Shown piece by piece: positions 7,802 through 15,336 of a DNA stretch of 20,899 nt. Both the position numbers and the translations under genes were made by a program. The notes below the pieces were generated by a model. That model saw nothing but the letters and a program-made list of their open reading frames with translations. It did not search any database and had not been told where the DNA came from. The stretch's first letter is position 1. Every line of letters starts with the position of its first letter. The DNA comes from a virus. The stretch is taken from positions 1 to 20,899 of the IMG/VR virus record IMGVR_UViG_3300025276_000260. The stretch is one strand, 5' to 3'.

Positions 7802-7825
7802 TAGGGGGAGGTCCGCTTCCCCCTA
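7802..7825 (+). terminator. Hairpin after the capsid gene (terminator or mRNA stabiliser)
   Basis: TAGGGGGA (7802-7809) and TCCCCCTA (7818-7825) form a perfect 8-bp stem with an 8-base loop, 12 bases after the capsid stop. No run of T follows (TTCCCC instead), so it is not a textbook intrinsic terminator. It could be a leaky terminator, or a 3' structure that protects the capsid message and lowers expression of the tail genes. Confidence 0.65.
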
Positions 7826-7847
7826 TTCCCCGGCAGAGGAGCTTACC

Positions 7848-8555
7848 GTGGCTACTGTTAAAGTAATCGACATTATTGAGCGTGTAGAACACGTCTTGCA
7901 AGACACAAGCATTCGCTGGCCTCGCACTGAACTTCAAAGCTGGATCAACGAAAGCTATCTGGCCATTACGTTGTTGCGCCCTGACGCTAATGCCAAAGCA
8001 GATACGTTTACATGTGCGGCGGGTTCGCGGCAAGTCTTGACAAAAACTGGAGGCGGCGGGTTTCCTTCGGCTTTGCAGCTGTTAGACGTTACGCGAAACA
8101 TGAAATCCGGGTCTACGCTGAAAGCAGTACGTTTAGTATCTCGCGCAGTGTTAGACGACCAACGACCCACATGGCACGCTGAAACCCAAAGCGATAACAT
8201 ACAGCATTACATGCATGATCCGCGTCAACCCAAAGAGTTTTTTGTTTACCCCCCCGCAACTGCAACGGCGCAGGTCGAAGTCATTTATGCTGATGCGCCA
8301 GCCGCGCACGCTTTAACTGAAAGCCAACTTGACCCTGCTGCCAGCTCGCCCGACACTACCGTAATAAATCTCGACGACATCTACATGTCTCCGATGATCG
8401 ACTGGGTACTGTATCGTGCGTACAGCAAAGACGCGGAGTACGGAGCAAACGAGCAACGCGCCCAAGCGGCTTACGGGGCGTTTAATGCCGCTATAGGGGC
8501 AAAATCGCAAACTGACTCGGCTGTATCGCCGAAGATAGCTACGTCGGTGACATAA
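7848..8555 (+). CDS. Head-tail adaptor protein (DUF6682-like)
   Basis: This 235-aa protein uses a GTG start with GAGGAG 8 bases upstream. The N-terminus (VIDIIERVEHVLQDTSIRWP, then ELQSWINESYLAITLLRPDA) matches my recollection of the DUF6682 family, small helical adaptors that bind below the portal in short-tailed phages. The C-terminal half (YMSPMIDWVLYRAYSKDAEYG and AYGAFNAAIG) also fits that family. As the first gene after the capsid it is positioned to encode the adaptor that extends the portal channel. I am fairly sure of the family and less sure of the exact structural position. Confidence 0.75.
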   Translation: MATVKVIDIIERVEHVLQDTSIRWPRTELQSWINESYLAITLLRPDANAKADTFTCAAGSRQVLTKTGGGGFPSALQLLDVTRNMKSGSTLKAVRLVSRAVLDDQRPTWHAETQSDNIQHYMHDPRQPKEFFVYPPATATAQVEVIYADAPAAHALTESQLDPAASSPDTTVINLDDIYMSPMIDWVLYRAYSKDAEYGANEQRAQAAYGAFNAAIGAKSQTDSAVSPKIATSVT

Positions 8556-8556
8556 A

Positions 8557-9186
8557 ATGGCTGTTGTATGGGATAAATTCTACCCCTACATACAGCCCTA
8601 TTTGCCGGGTTGTCCTGAGGTTGTGATCGAGGCGCACCTGAAAGAAGCCGCCGCAGACTTCTTTGCGCGTAGCGAAATCTGGCGTTTTGACATCGACCCA
8701 GACTTTACCAGTGCGTCGACCAAAGATTATGAGCTAGACACCCCAACAAACGCGGTCTTGGAAAACATCTATGAGTTGCTACTAGGCGATCAGTGTCTCA
8801 CTCGTATCAGCGACAGGCACGTAAACATTTCGCGTTTTACTACAAACGGCAAGCCAGTTTACTACGCAGTTTATCAAGATACTTCGGTGCGATTTTACCC
8901 AACACCAGATAAAAAATACACGTTTCGCGGCGTAGGGGTTTTAAAACCAAGCCTGTCGGCCACGGGCGTAGAAGACTGGATTTACGAAACGAACGGACGC
9001 TGTATTTCGTATGGCGCAATTTCTCGTCTCGCAGAAGTACCCGGCAAAGAGTGGTCTAACCCAGAGCTTGCTAGCTACTACCGCAGCAAATTTGACATGG
9101 ACGCCGACATGGCGAAGTCCCGCGACTATAGGCGGGTAAACCTGCGGGTCGGCAGTCGCAGTTTTGACGGTTCTCGGAGGTACTAA
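8557..9186 (+). CDS. Putative second connector or tail-tubular protein
   Basis: This 209-aa protein starts one base after the adaptor's stop. It opens with a helical adaptor-like segment (residues 1-45; VVIEAHLKEAAADFFARSEIWR). Next come a beta-rich middle (YELDTPTNAV...YYAVYQDTSVRFYP) and a C-terminal helical part ending in GSRSFDGSRRY. The layout recalls connector proteins of the T7 gp11 type, but I do not recognise a named family. Tight spacing to both neighbours implies co-translation. The role as head-tail joining or tail-tubular protein is inferred. Confidence 0.6.
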   Translation: MAVVWDKFYPYIQPYLPGCPEVVIEAHLKEAAADFFARSEIWRFDIDPDFTSASTKDYELDTPTNAVLENIYELLLGDQCLTRISDRHVNISRFTTNGKPVYYAVYQDTSVRFYPTPDKKYTFRGVGVLKPSLSATGVEDWIYETNGRCISYGAISRLAEVPGKEWSNPELASYYRSKFDMDADMAKSRDYRRVNLRVGSRSFDGSRRY

Positions 9187-9512
9187 TGGCTGACACCTAT
9201 AAATATGTGCAAGGCGACACCGGACCCCAAATTCAAGTCACTATAACTGGCGCAGACGGTACGGCTACTAACTTAACTGGAGGGTCAGTTACTTTGCATT
9301 TTCGGGCTGTGGGAACAACTACCGTTTTGTTTTCTCGCGTTTTAGTGTTTGCAGATGCACCAAACGGCAAAGCAGTTTTGCAATGGCAGACCGGCGACTT
9401 AGATGTCGACGCAGGTAATTACGAAGGCGAACTAGAGGTGGTTCTGTCTTCCGGTTTGCGCCAAACGCGGTTTGAACTCCTCAAGTTTAAAATACGCGAG
9501 GATTTTGCATGA
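9186..9512 (+). CDS. BppU N-terminal-domain-like small structural protein
   Basis: This 108-aa protein begins MADTYKYVQGDTGPQIQVTI and continues with DGTATNLTGGSVTLHFRA, then a G-x-Y-x-G-E strand (GNYEGELEV). This pattern is characteristic of the N-terminal domain of the baseplate upper protein BppU (PF10651), which anchors receptor-binding proteins to the tail in lactococcal phages. Here the domain stands alone, so it is probably an attachment or adaptor piece for the fibres encoded next. Its ATG overlaps the previous stop (TAATG) and its end overlaps the next gene. Confidence 0.7.
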   Translation: MADTYKYVQGDTGPQIQVTITGADGTATNLTGGSVTLHFRAVGTTTVLFSRVLVFADAPNGKAVLQWQTGDLDVDAGNYEGELEVVLSSGLRQTRFELLKFKIREDFA

Positions 9513-10231
9513 CACTTCTTTACACAATCAAAACCCTAGATTTAGAATTTTCTCTGAGCCAAGGTCAGTTTTTACAGGCATCTGAGTTGTTTGAAAACCC
9601 GAAAACTACTGACGCTCAAGTTCTAGCTTTCTTTAAAACGCTGACTGACAGTTCGATCGCCGCAGACGCTGCGGCTGTTTCCTTTGCTACGGCCAGGGCG
9701 GACACGACGACGACGACTGACGAAAAAATCATGTCGGTGTTTAAAACCCTAGCAGACGTCGCTTCGGTGACTGACTTAGCAAGTTTAGCCCCCGAAAAGT
9801 TTTTCTCGGACTCTGGAACCGTTACAGACAGTTTAATTTTTGCTCGAAGCAGGAGCTTTTCGGACCTTGCGTACCCCACGGACACATTTGCGTCTCAGGC
9901 GGCGTTCTCTCGCTCCTTTACCGACACAGCTTACCCCACGGACACATTTGCGTCTCAGGCGGCGTTCTCTCGCTCCTTTACCGACACAGCTTACGCTACC
10001 GACAATTTCGACGGCGAAGCATCTATCCTCGACGATCAGGAGATGCAGTTTTTAAAGTCTCTCACAGACATAGCGTCTGTGTCCGACAGTATTATTGTAC
10101 TTAAAACAATCCCGTTAGTGCTTACCGAAACACCCTCGGCTACCGACGCAGGGTCTCTACGGAGTCAGGGTTTTGCTGACTTCACTTACTTTGCGGAAGA
10201 CTTCGTCGGTGCTTCCCGAACCTTTACCTAG
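9509..10231 (+). CDS. Repeat-rich putative tail protein with tandem 20-aa units
   Basis: The 240-aa product is built from degenerate repeats of about 20 residues containing F.(K/R)(T/S)L(T/A)D... or FTDTAYPTDTF-type units, rich in Ser, Thr, Asp and Ala. Two units are exact copies at the DNA level. Similar low-complexity repeats occur in fibre-like and adhesin-like virion proteins, where they form extended stalks. The ATG overlaps the BppU-like gene by 4 bases (ATGA), and the fibre genes follow. No family is recognised; a tail-associated fibre or stalk role is inferred from composition and position. Confidence 0.65.
   Translation: MTLLYTIKTLDLEFSLSQGQFLQASELFENPKTTDAQVLAFFKTLTDSSIAADAAAVSFATARADTTTTTDEKIMSVFKTLADVASVTDLASLAPEKFFSDSGTVTDSLIFARSRSFSDLAYPTDTFASQAAFSRSFTDTAYPTDTFASQAAFSRSFTDTAYATDNFDGEASILDDQEMQFLKSLTDIASVSDSIIVLKTIPLVLTETPSATDAGSLRSQGFADFTYFAEDFVGASRTFT
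9872..9991 (+). repeat. Exact 60-bp tandem duplication inside the repeat protein gene
   Basis: 9872-9931 and 9932-9991 are identical, adding a perfect 20-residue unit in frame (YPTDTFASQAAFSRSFTDTA). A diverged third copy begins at 9992. Perfect identity next to diverged units points to recent duplication by slippage or unequal recombination. In-frame gain or loss of units would change stalk length without breaking the gene. Confidence 0.95.
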
Positions 10232-10240
10232 GAGATCGTT

Positions 10241-10696
10241 ATGATCCATGAAAATTTAAAGCTATCCGGTCAGCTTAACATCGTCCTGAAGGACAAGGCC
10301 GGGAACGTAAAAGACACCAGAGAAGTAAAAAACCTTGTTGTTGACACGGGGCTAGTGTTTATCGCCAGCCGTATGACTGGCACGTCTAAGGCTGTTATGA
10401 GTCACATGGCTCTAGGGTCTAGCACAACAGCCGCAGCAGCGGGGCAAACCGACCTTGTTAGCGTGCTTGGTTCGCGTGAAGCGATAGATTCAACAACGAT
10501 TACGGGTTCCAATAAGGCTGTCGCGTACGCCTCATCGTTCGAAGCAGGGGACGCCACCGGTGCGGTAACAGAGGCCGGTATTTTCAACGCATCTAGTTCC
10601 GGTGATATGCTCTGCCGTACAGTGTTTAGCGTCGTTAACAAAGCCGCAGATGACACTATGTCCATCACTTGGACAGTAACACTCGCAGCATCTTAA
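10241..10696 (+). CDS. Putative virion structural protein of the fibre module
   Basis: This 151-aa protein begins MIHENLKLSGQLNIVLKDKA and has a GNVKDTREVKNLVVDTGL segment, then MSHMALGSSTTAAAAGQTDL and a beta-rich C-terminal half ending TMSITWTVTLAAS. This arrangement (a beta 'message' segment, then a 'lG.g...a....t.L' region) recurs in small tail-fibre-associated proteins of many marine phages. It sits 9 bases after the repeat protein with an AGGAG ribosome site and is followed by two fibre genes. Function in detail is unknown. Confidence 0.6.
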   Translation: MIHENLKLSGQLNIVLKDKAGNVKDTREVKNLVVDTGLVFIASRMTGTSKAVMSHMALGSSTTAAAAGQTDLVSVLGSREAIDSTTITGSNKAVAYASSFEAGDATGAVTEAGIFNASSSGDMLCRTVFSVVNKAADDTMSITWTVTLAAS

Positions 10697-10713
10697 TTTG
10701 AAGGGGGCGGCTT

Positions 10714-11595
10714 ATGGCTACCATAGTAACACGATCAGGCAAAGGCTCGCCCCTTACAAATGTAGAGGTGGACGCCAATTTTACTAATCTAAATAATGAC
10801 AAACTAGAGACCAGCGCTGCGTATACAAACGCCAACGCTGTTGCGGCAGTCGTTGCTTCAGACCTTGATATGGGCGGCAACAAAGTCCTGTTTGGGAACC
10901 TCTATTCGGCTGTGTCAGATTTGCCTAACGCATCCACATACCACGGTATGTTTGCTCACGTTCATGCAACGGGCCTTGCTTATTACGCACACTCTGGCGC
11001 TTGGGTTCCGCTGGCGCGTTCGTCGGATGTCTACACGCATCCTAATCACACTGGTGAGGTTACATCTACAGCCGATGGCGCAACTGTTGTTGCTGACAAT
11101 GTGATTGACGAAGCTAACCTTAAAATAAGCAACACACCAACAAACGGCTACGTTCTTACAGCTCAAAGCGGCGATACAGGCGGCTTAACGTGGGCGGCAG
11201 ATAGCACTACAGACAGCACTAAGTTACCACTGGCTGGCGGCACGATGACAGGTGCGCTTAAAACTTTAACTCTGCAAGAAACTAAAGTTGACGCATCATA
11301 TTCAAGCAACGCCACGACACTAAATTTAGCTACAGCTAACGTGTTTAATTCTGCGCCTAGCGGAAACGTGACCTATACATTTAGCAACCCACCAAGTAGC
11401 GGGACTGCGTTTGGTTTTGCTTTGAAAGTCACACCTTCTGCGACGGCAAGTCTAACATGGCCTTCTACTGTTGACTGGGCCTCCGCGACTGCTCCCGATG
11501 CGCCCGCAAGCGGGGCTACTAACGTCTACACTTTTTACACTGTTGATGGAGGCACAATTTATTACGGCTTTCTCGCAGGGGCGGCAATGGCATGA
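10714..11595 (+). CDS. Tail fibre protein 1
   Basis: This 293-aa protein has an N-terminal motif (MATIVTRSGKGSPLTNVEVD, then ANFTNLN) often seen at the start of cyanophage and other marine phage fibres. It also has a YTHPNHTGEVTS segment and a LPLAGGTMTGAL motif, both common in trimeric fibre shafts. The C-terminal third is beta-rich and Ser/Thr/Ala rich, ending in GGTIYYGFLAGAAMA. It probably attaches to the tail by the N-terminus and contributes to host binding. AAGGGGG precedes the ATG, and the gene ends 4 bases inside the next fibre gene. Confidence 0.75.
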   Translation: MATIVTRSGKGSPLTNVEVDANFTNLNNDKLETSAAYTNANAVAAVVASDLDMGGNKVLFGNLYSAVSDLPNASTYHGMFAHVHATGLAYYAHSGAWVPLARSSDVYTHPNHTGEVTSTADGATVVADNVIDEANLKISNTPTNGYVLTAQSGDTGGLTWAADSTTDSTKLPLAGGTMTGALKTLTLQETKVDASYSSNATTLNLATANVFNSAPSGNVTYTFSNPPSSGTAFGFALKVTPSATASLTWPSTVDWASATAPDAPASGATNVYTFYTVDGGTIYYGFLAGAAMA

Positions 11596-13520
11596 GCGTA
11601 GCAAAATTATTACTCCAAGCCGCCGCTGGAAATGCTGGTGGTGCTGGTCTGGATATTACAGATGTGTTCAGCACTTATTTGTATAATGGTAACGATTCCA
11701 CACAAGCAATCAACAACGGAATTGACCTTGATGGGGAGGGTGGTTTGCTTTGGATAAAACCCCGTGACCTAGCTCTTTCACACAGACTAATGGATTCCGC
11801 CAGAGGCCCCACAAAGTATTTAGTCTCGGATACAACTGGCCAGCAACAGGCTGGTGCTCCTTTTTCCTTTGGTTCTAATGGCTTTTCTCTGACGGGTGGC
11901 GGGTCTAGTTGGAATCAAAATACTAATACCTACGCCTCTTGGACATTCCGCAAGGCTAAGAAATTCTTTGATGTGGTGACATGGACGGGGGATGGCTCTG
12001 GAAACAGACAAATCTCCCATAATCTAGGCTCAACTCCGGGCATGATGTTAATTAAAATTACCAGTGAGGCTGGTGGTTGGGCAGTTTATCATAGAGGAAA
12101 TACTGCTAACCCTGAGACAGATAAATTGCAACTTCATACCAATGCTGCTACGTCTGATCAAAATGATTATTGGGCAGATACAGCCCCAACAAGCGCTAAT
12201 TTTACTGTCGGATCAGACGGTGATGTAAATCAAAATTATGCAACCTACGTAGCCTACCTCTTCGCCCACAACGATGGTGACGGTGAGTTCGGCCCTGATG
12301 GCGACCAAGATATTATCAAGTGTGGGAGCTATACTGGTAATGCTACCAGTGTAGACTTAGGTTTTGAGCCACAGTTTATTATAGTTAAAAGAACAGATGC
12401 CGCAGAAAATTGGATGATGTTTGACACTATGCGTGGTTGGGCTGCTGACGGTAGCTCTTTAGGTTGGCTAATGCCTCATAGGTCAAGCCCAGAATATGCT
12501 CTAACTAATGGTAACTTTGGTTTAACTAGCACTGGTTTTAGTATGTCTAGTGGATACACTCCGTTAAATAGTGGCAGTTCTAATCATAAGTACATCTACA
12601 TGGCAATCCGCCGTGGCCCTCTTGCTCCACCTGAAGCTGCGACTGAGGTGTTTGATGTGGGTCTTGCTAGTGAGACAGGATCATCCGCACCAGAATATGT
12701 GGGTGGCTTTGTTGTAGACATGGCTATTAAACGTATCTTGTCAGCAAGCAATTCCAATTATGTCGTTGATAGATTGCGAAGCGGGCGAAGTCTAACAACT
12801 AATACAAATGGTGCTGATGACGCCTTTGGTTCAGCCGCATTTGATTACATGACGGGCTACTACAATGGTACATCCACAGCTAGTGCTGGTTGGTCAGCTA
12901 TGTGGAAACGTGCGCCAAGCTTCTTCGATGTGGTGGCTTTTTTGGGGAACGGAACAGCAGGACGCACTGTAAGCCATAATCTTGGTGTTGCACCCGAAAT
13001 GATGTGGGTAAAAGTCAGGTCAATAGTTGAGCCTTGGGTTATTTATCATAAAGGCATGAATGGAGGAACTACGCCTGAAAAATACCACATGAGATTGACA
13101 AGTGGTGCAGAGTCTGAAGATTCTGACATATGGAACAATACTGCACCTACTTCTAGTGTATTTACAACAGGAGGAAATGACAAAGTAAACGCAAACAACC
13201 AAACTTACATAGCCTACCTTTTTGCAACCGTAGCTGGTATTTCTAAAGTAGGCTCAGTAACTAAATCAGGAAGTTCCGTAGACGTTAACTGTGGATTTAG
13301 CAATGGTGCTAGGTTTGTAATGCTTAAAAGTACTGCTTCTGGTAACTGGAATGTTTGGGACAGTCTTAGAGGTATCGTGAGTGGAAATGACCCCTTTTTT
13401 AAGCTAGACAGTGATGCAGCACCATCCACTAACGGGGACTACATAGACCCATTAGCATCAGGCTTTACAATTACAGGCGACTTTGGGAACGGCGACTACA
13501 TCTTCTACGCAATCGCATAA
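11592..13520 (+). CDS. Tail fibre protein 2 with duplicated FFDVV/SHNLG domain
   Basis: The 642-aa product has two copies of a fibre domain. Copy 1 starts near residue 124 (FFDVVTWTGDG, ISHNLGSTPGMMLIK) and copy 2 near residue 443 (FFDVVAFLGNG, VSHNLGVAPEMMWVK). Each is followed by an AVYH/VIYH strand and a TYVAYLFA or TYIAYLFA strand. This is the DUF7483-like domain common in cyanophage tail fibres and is likely the receptor-binding part. The gene is much more AT-rich than its neighbours (21 and 23 GC in two sampled 60-base lines, against 30 in lines elsewhere). This suggests acquisition from another phage. It starts at ATGA overlapping the previous stop. Confidence 0.8.
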   Translation: MSVAKLLLQAAAGNAGGAGLDITDVFSTYLYNGNDSTQAINNGIDLDGEGGLLWIKPRDLALSHRLMDSARGPTKYLVSDTTGQQQAGAPFSFGSNGFSLTGGGSSWNQNTNTYASWTFRKAKKFFDVVTWTGDGSGNRQISHNLGSTPGMMLIKITSEAGGWAVYHRGNTANPETDKLQLHTNAATSDQNDYWADTAPTSANFTVGSDGDVNQNYATYVAYLFAHNDGDGEFGPDGDQDIIKCGSYTGNATSVDLGFEPQFIIVKRTDAAENWMMFDTMRGWAADGSSLGWLMPHRSSPEYALTNGNFGLTSTGFSMSSGYTPLNSGSSNHKYIYMAIRRGPLAPPEAATEVFDVGLASETGSSAPEYVGGFVVDMAIKRILSASNSNYVVDRLRSGRSLTTNTNGADDAFGSAAFDYMTGYYNGTSTASAGWSAMWKRAPSFFDVVAFLGNGTAGRTVSHNLGVAPEMMWVKVRSIVEPWVIYHKGMNGGTTPEKYHMRLTSGAESEDSDIWNNTAPTSSVFTTGGNDKVNANNQTYIAYLFATVAGISKVGSVTKSGSSVDVNCGFSNGARFVMLKSTASGNWNVWDSLRGIVSGNDPFFKLDSDAAPSTNGDYIDPLASGFTITGDFGNGDYIFYAIA

Positions 13521-13546
13521 TCAACTGACACAGGAGATTATCAATC

Positions 13547-14041
13547 ATGTCAGAATACCGCAACAGAACAACAGGCGAAGTGAAAACCCAAGGGCAATGG
13601 CGAGCAGCTAACCCAAATATGTCTTTACCTAGAGTGTGGAACAGCAATGTCCTAGATGCTCTTAACATAGACGCAGTGCTGCGTAGTCCCGCAGCTACTA
13701 CAACACAGTACCAAACATCAGTGCGTGATGGAGTTAAGCAAGATTCATTAGGCAACTGGGTAGAAAAGTATGTCGCCAGAGACATGTATGCTGATACTAC
13801 TGAGGATGGAGTAACAACGACCAAAGCAGAACATGAGACAGCATATCAGGCAAGACTGGACGCAACGGCTGGCGAAGCCGCACGCTTCGAGCGCAACACG
13901 CTGCTGGCTGGGACAGATTACTTCGCCCTGACGGATGTGACTATGAACGCCGACATGACGTCATATCGGCAAGCGCTGCGCGACATCACGACACAATCGG
14001 GTTTTCCAAACACAATTAGTTGGCCAGCGGAACCTAGCTGA
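13547..14041 (+). CDS. Putative tail-fibre assembly chaperone
   Basis: The C-terminal part of this 164-aa protein (RNTLLAGTDYFALTD, then YRQALRDITTQSGFPNTISWP) is the signature of phage tail-fibre assembly or chaperone proteins that help fold the adjacent fibre. The N-terminal part (MSEYRNRTTGEVKTQGQWRA) recalls the segment that precedes this domain in cyanophage versions. CAGGAG precedes the ATG. Base composition changes inside the gene near 13850: the upstream part is like the AT-rich fibre, while the chaperone signature is GC-rich (39 of 60 in one line). It may therefore be a recombinant gene. It ends in TGATG with the next start. Confidence 0.75.
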   Translation: MSEYRNRTTGEVKTQGQWRAANPNMSLPRVWNSNVLDALNIDAVLRSPAATTTQYQTSVRDGVKQDSLGNWVEKYVARDMYADTTEDGVTTTKAEHETAYQARLDATAGEAARFERNTLLAGTDYFALTDVTMNADMTSYRQALRDITTQSGFPNTISWPAEPS

Positions 14042-14274
14042 TGGGTGCCGAAGTTCTCTGGAGTGCGCTGCTCACAATAGGTCTGGGCTTTATTGTGTGG
14101 TGGGCCAAAAACCAACACGATGAACTAAAACGGGTTCAGATTCTACTCAACCGAACAAGGGAGGAAATGGCAAAGGAGTATTCGACGAAAGTCGAGAGCA
14201 ACACGTCCATCGACCGCGTTATAACTAGGTTGGATGCCCTCGACGCAAAAATGGATAGGATGCTGGAACGATAG
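14041..14274 (+). CDS. 77-aa membrane-anchored coiled-coil protein
   Basis: An N-terminal transmembrane segment (residues 4-21) is followed by about 55 charged helical residues (KNQHDELKRVQILLNRTREE ... LDALDAKMDRMLER). One membrane helix plus a long coiled coil is typical of small lysis-associated proteins in phages, such as antiholin or spanin-like pieces, but no named family can be assigned. The ATG overlaps the chaperone stop (TGATG). It is the first gene of the train leading to the lysis genes. Confidence 0.75.
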   Translation: MGAEVLWSALLTIGLGFIVWWAKNQHDELKRVQILLNRTREEMAKEYSTKVESNTSIDRVITRLDALDAKMDRMLER

Positions 14275-14291
14275 ACAGAAGGAGCGGCTAA

Positions 14292-14777
14292 GTGATTGAT
14301 CCCGTCACGGCATATACTGGCGCAGTGTTGGCCTATAAAACCGTGACCAAATTGGTTCAGGCTGGCCGCGAACTCAGCGAGGTTACAGGTCAATTATCAG
14401 AGTGGTACGGCTGCGTAGCTGACCTCCAGAAAGCGGGTGAACTTAAAAAGTCGCCGTCGTTGTTTGAGAAGGCTAGTCAGGGCGCGGATACGATAGAAAA
14501 AGAAGCTCTGGACATCGTCATTCGACAGAAAGAAATGTTCCAAAAGGAAAAAGAGCTTAAATTCCTACTTGATTACAGATTTGGTCCTGGTACGCACCAA
14601 CAGGTGCTTGATCTTAGACGCAAGATTAAAAAAGAGCGCGAAGAAACGGTGTATAGGCAGATGGAAGCTAAGCGAGCCATCATAAACAACATAGCAATCA
14701 CTGGGCTGTCGACGGGTATTATTGGAGTTGTAGGAGCGGGTTCTTATTTTGTTGGCGTAGGAGCAGGAGCGTGGTAA
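14292..14777 (+). CDS. 161-aa hypothetical protein with hydrophobic C-terminus
   Basis: It uses a GTG start with AAGGAG 7 bases upstream. The N-terminus (MIDPVTAYTGAVLAYKTVTK) is a recurrent opening for a marine phage protein family of unknown function. The middle is strongly helical and charged (about 85-130: KEMFQKEKELKFLLDY ... LRRKIKKEREE). The last 30 residues are Gly/Val/Ile rich, suggesting a membrane-inserting or glycine-zipper segment (IGVVGAGSYFVGVGAGAW). This layout could suit a lysis or internal virion protein. The end overlaps the next gene by 7 bases. Confidence 0.75.
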   Translation: MIDPVTAYTGAVLAYKTVTKLVQAGRELSEVTGQLSEWYGCVADLQKAGELKKSPSLFEKASQGADTIEKEALDIVIRQKEMFQKEKELKFLLDYRFGPGTHQQVLDLRRKIKKEREETVYRQMEAKRAIINNIAITGLSTGIIGVVGAGSYFVGVGAGAW

Positions 14778-15052
14778 ACGTGTTAACATGTGCACACATA
14801 TTACTGGCGGGGTCTCTGCTTAACCCTGACTACATAGACTGCCACCTATGGAAGAGGATCACGGATGTCACAGGCCAAAAGATATGTGTCTACCGGGGGA
14901 AGAACAGCGTGATGGCGTACCACTATGTAACCGACAACGGCAGCTTAAATCAGTGGTCGCAGTGCCCCAAGACCATACGCTGTGTCTACGACCCGAAGAA
15001 CAAACGTCCGACGCTCTCTGAGATCATGGACTCGATCAAAGGAAATTTCTGA
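14771..15052 (+). CDS. 93-aa hypothetical protein opening the small-gene cassette
   Basis: It starts at GTG (14771) with GGAG upstream and overlaps the previous stop. The product begins MVNVLTCAHILLAGSLLNPD, a short hydrophobic stretch that could be a weak signal or a buried strand, and has four further Cys and several aromatic residues (YIDCHLWKRITDV, QWSQCPKTIRCVYDP). No family is recognised. It is less basic than the genes that follow. It joins the next gene through TGATG, and dyad copy E overlaps its first codons. A GTG at 14780 is an alternative start. Confidence 0.65.
   Translation: MVNVLTCAHILLAGSLLNPDYIDCHLWKRITDVTGQKICVYRGKNSVMAYHYVTDNGSLNQWSQCPKTIRCVYDPKNKRPTLSEIMDSIKGNF
14781..14796. 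promoter_or_regulatory. Dyad motif, copy E (at start of the small-gene cassette)
   Basis: TGTTAACATGTGCACA lies within the first codons of the 93-aa gene and shares 12 contiguous bases with copy D. As part of a coding frame it could be chance, but it lies exactly where the basic-protein and lysis genes begin. A promoter here would allow separate control of those genes. Confidence 0.45.
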
Positions 15053-15336
15053 TGGGCGACAAACCAATCCGCAAAACCACCGGCAAGGGCGGCAACTACC
15101 GCAAGACCAAGTCAGGTGCAGGCATGACCGCTAAAGGTGTCGCCGCGCACAGAAGAGCTAACCCCGGGTCAAAGTTAAAAACTGCGGTGACGGGCAAGGT
15201 CAAGCCGGGAAGCAAAGACGCCAAGCGGCGCAAGTCGTTCTGCGCACGTTCAGCCGGTCAGATGAAGCAGTTTCCGAAAGCAGCGAAAGACCCGAACAGT
15301 CGTCTGCGACAAGCTAGAAAACGGTGGAAGTGCTGA
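15052..15336 (+). CDS. 94-aa extremely basic small protein
   Basis: 29 of 94 residues are Lys or Arg and only 3 are acidic. The sequence is glycine/lysine rich (KTTGKGGNYRKTKSGAGMT, GSKLKTAVTGKVKPGSK, RRKSFCARSAG). The same GKGGNYR...SGAGMT...GVAAHRRANPGSKLKTAVTGKVKPGSK...RRKSFCARS pattern is common in marine phage genomes as a protein of unknown function. The composition suggests nucleic-acid or membrane binding. It overlaps the previous stop (TGATG) and its end overlaps the next start. No membrane segment is seen. Confidence 0.75.
   Translation: MGDKPIRKTTGKGGNYRKTKSGAGMTAKGVAAHRRANPGSKLKTAVTGKVKPGSKDAKRRKSFCARSAGQMKQFPKAAKDPNSRLRQARKRWKC

Noticed and set aside
10337-10352. Possible sixth dyad copy (TGTTGACACGGGGCTA)
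   Set aside because: Only the left half matches, it is inside a gene, and the right half-site is absent.
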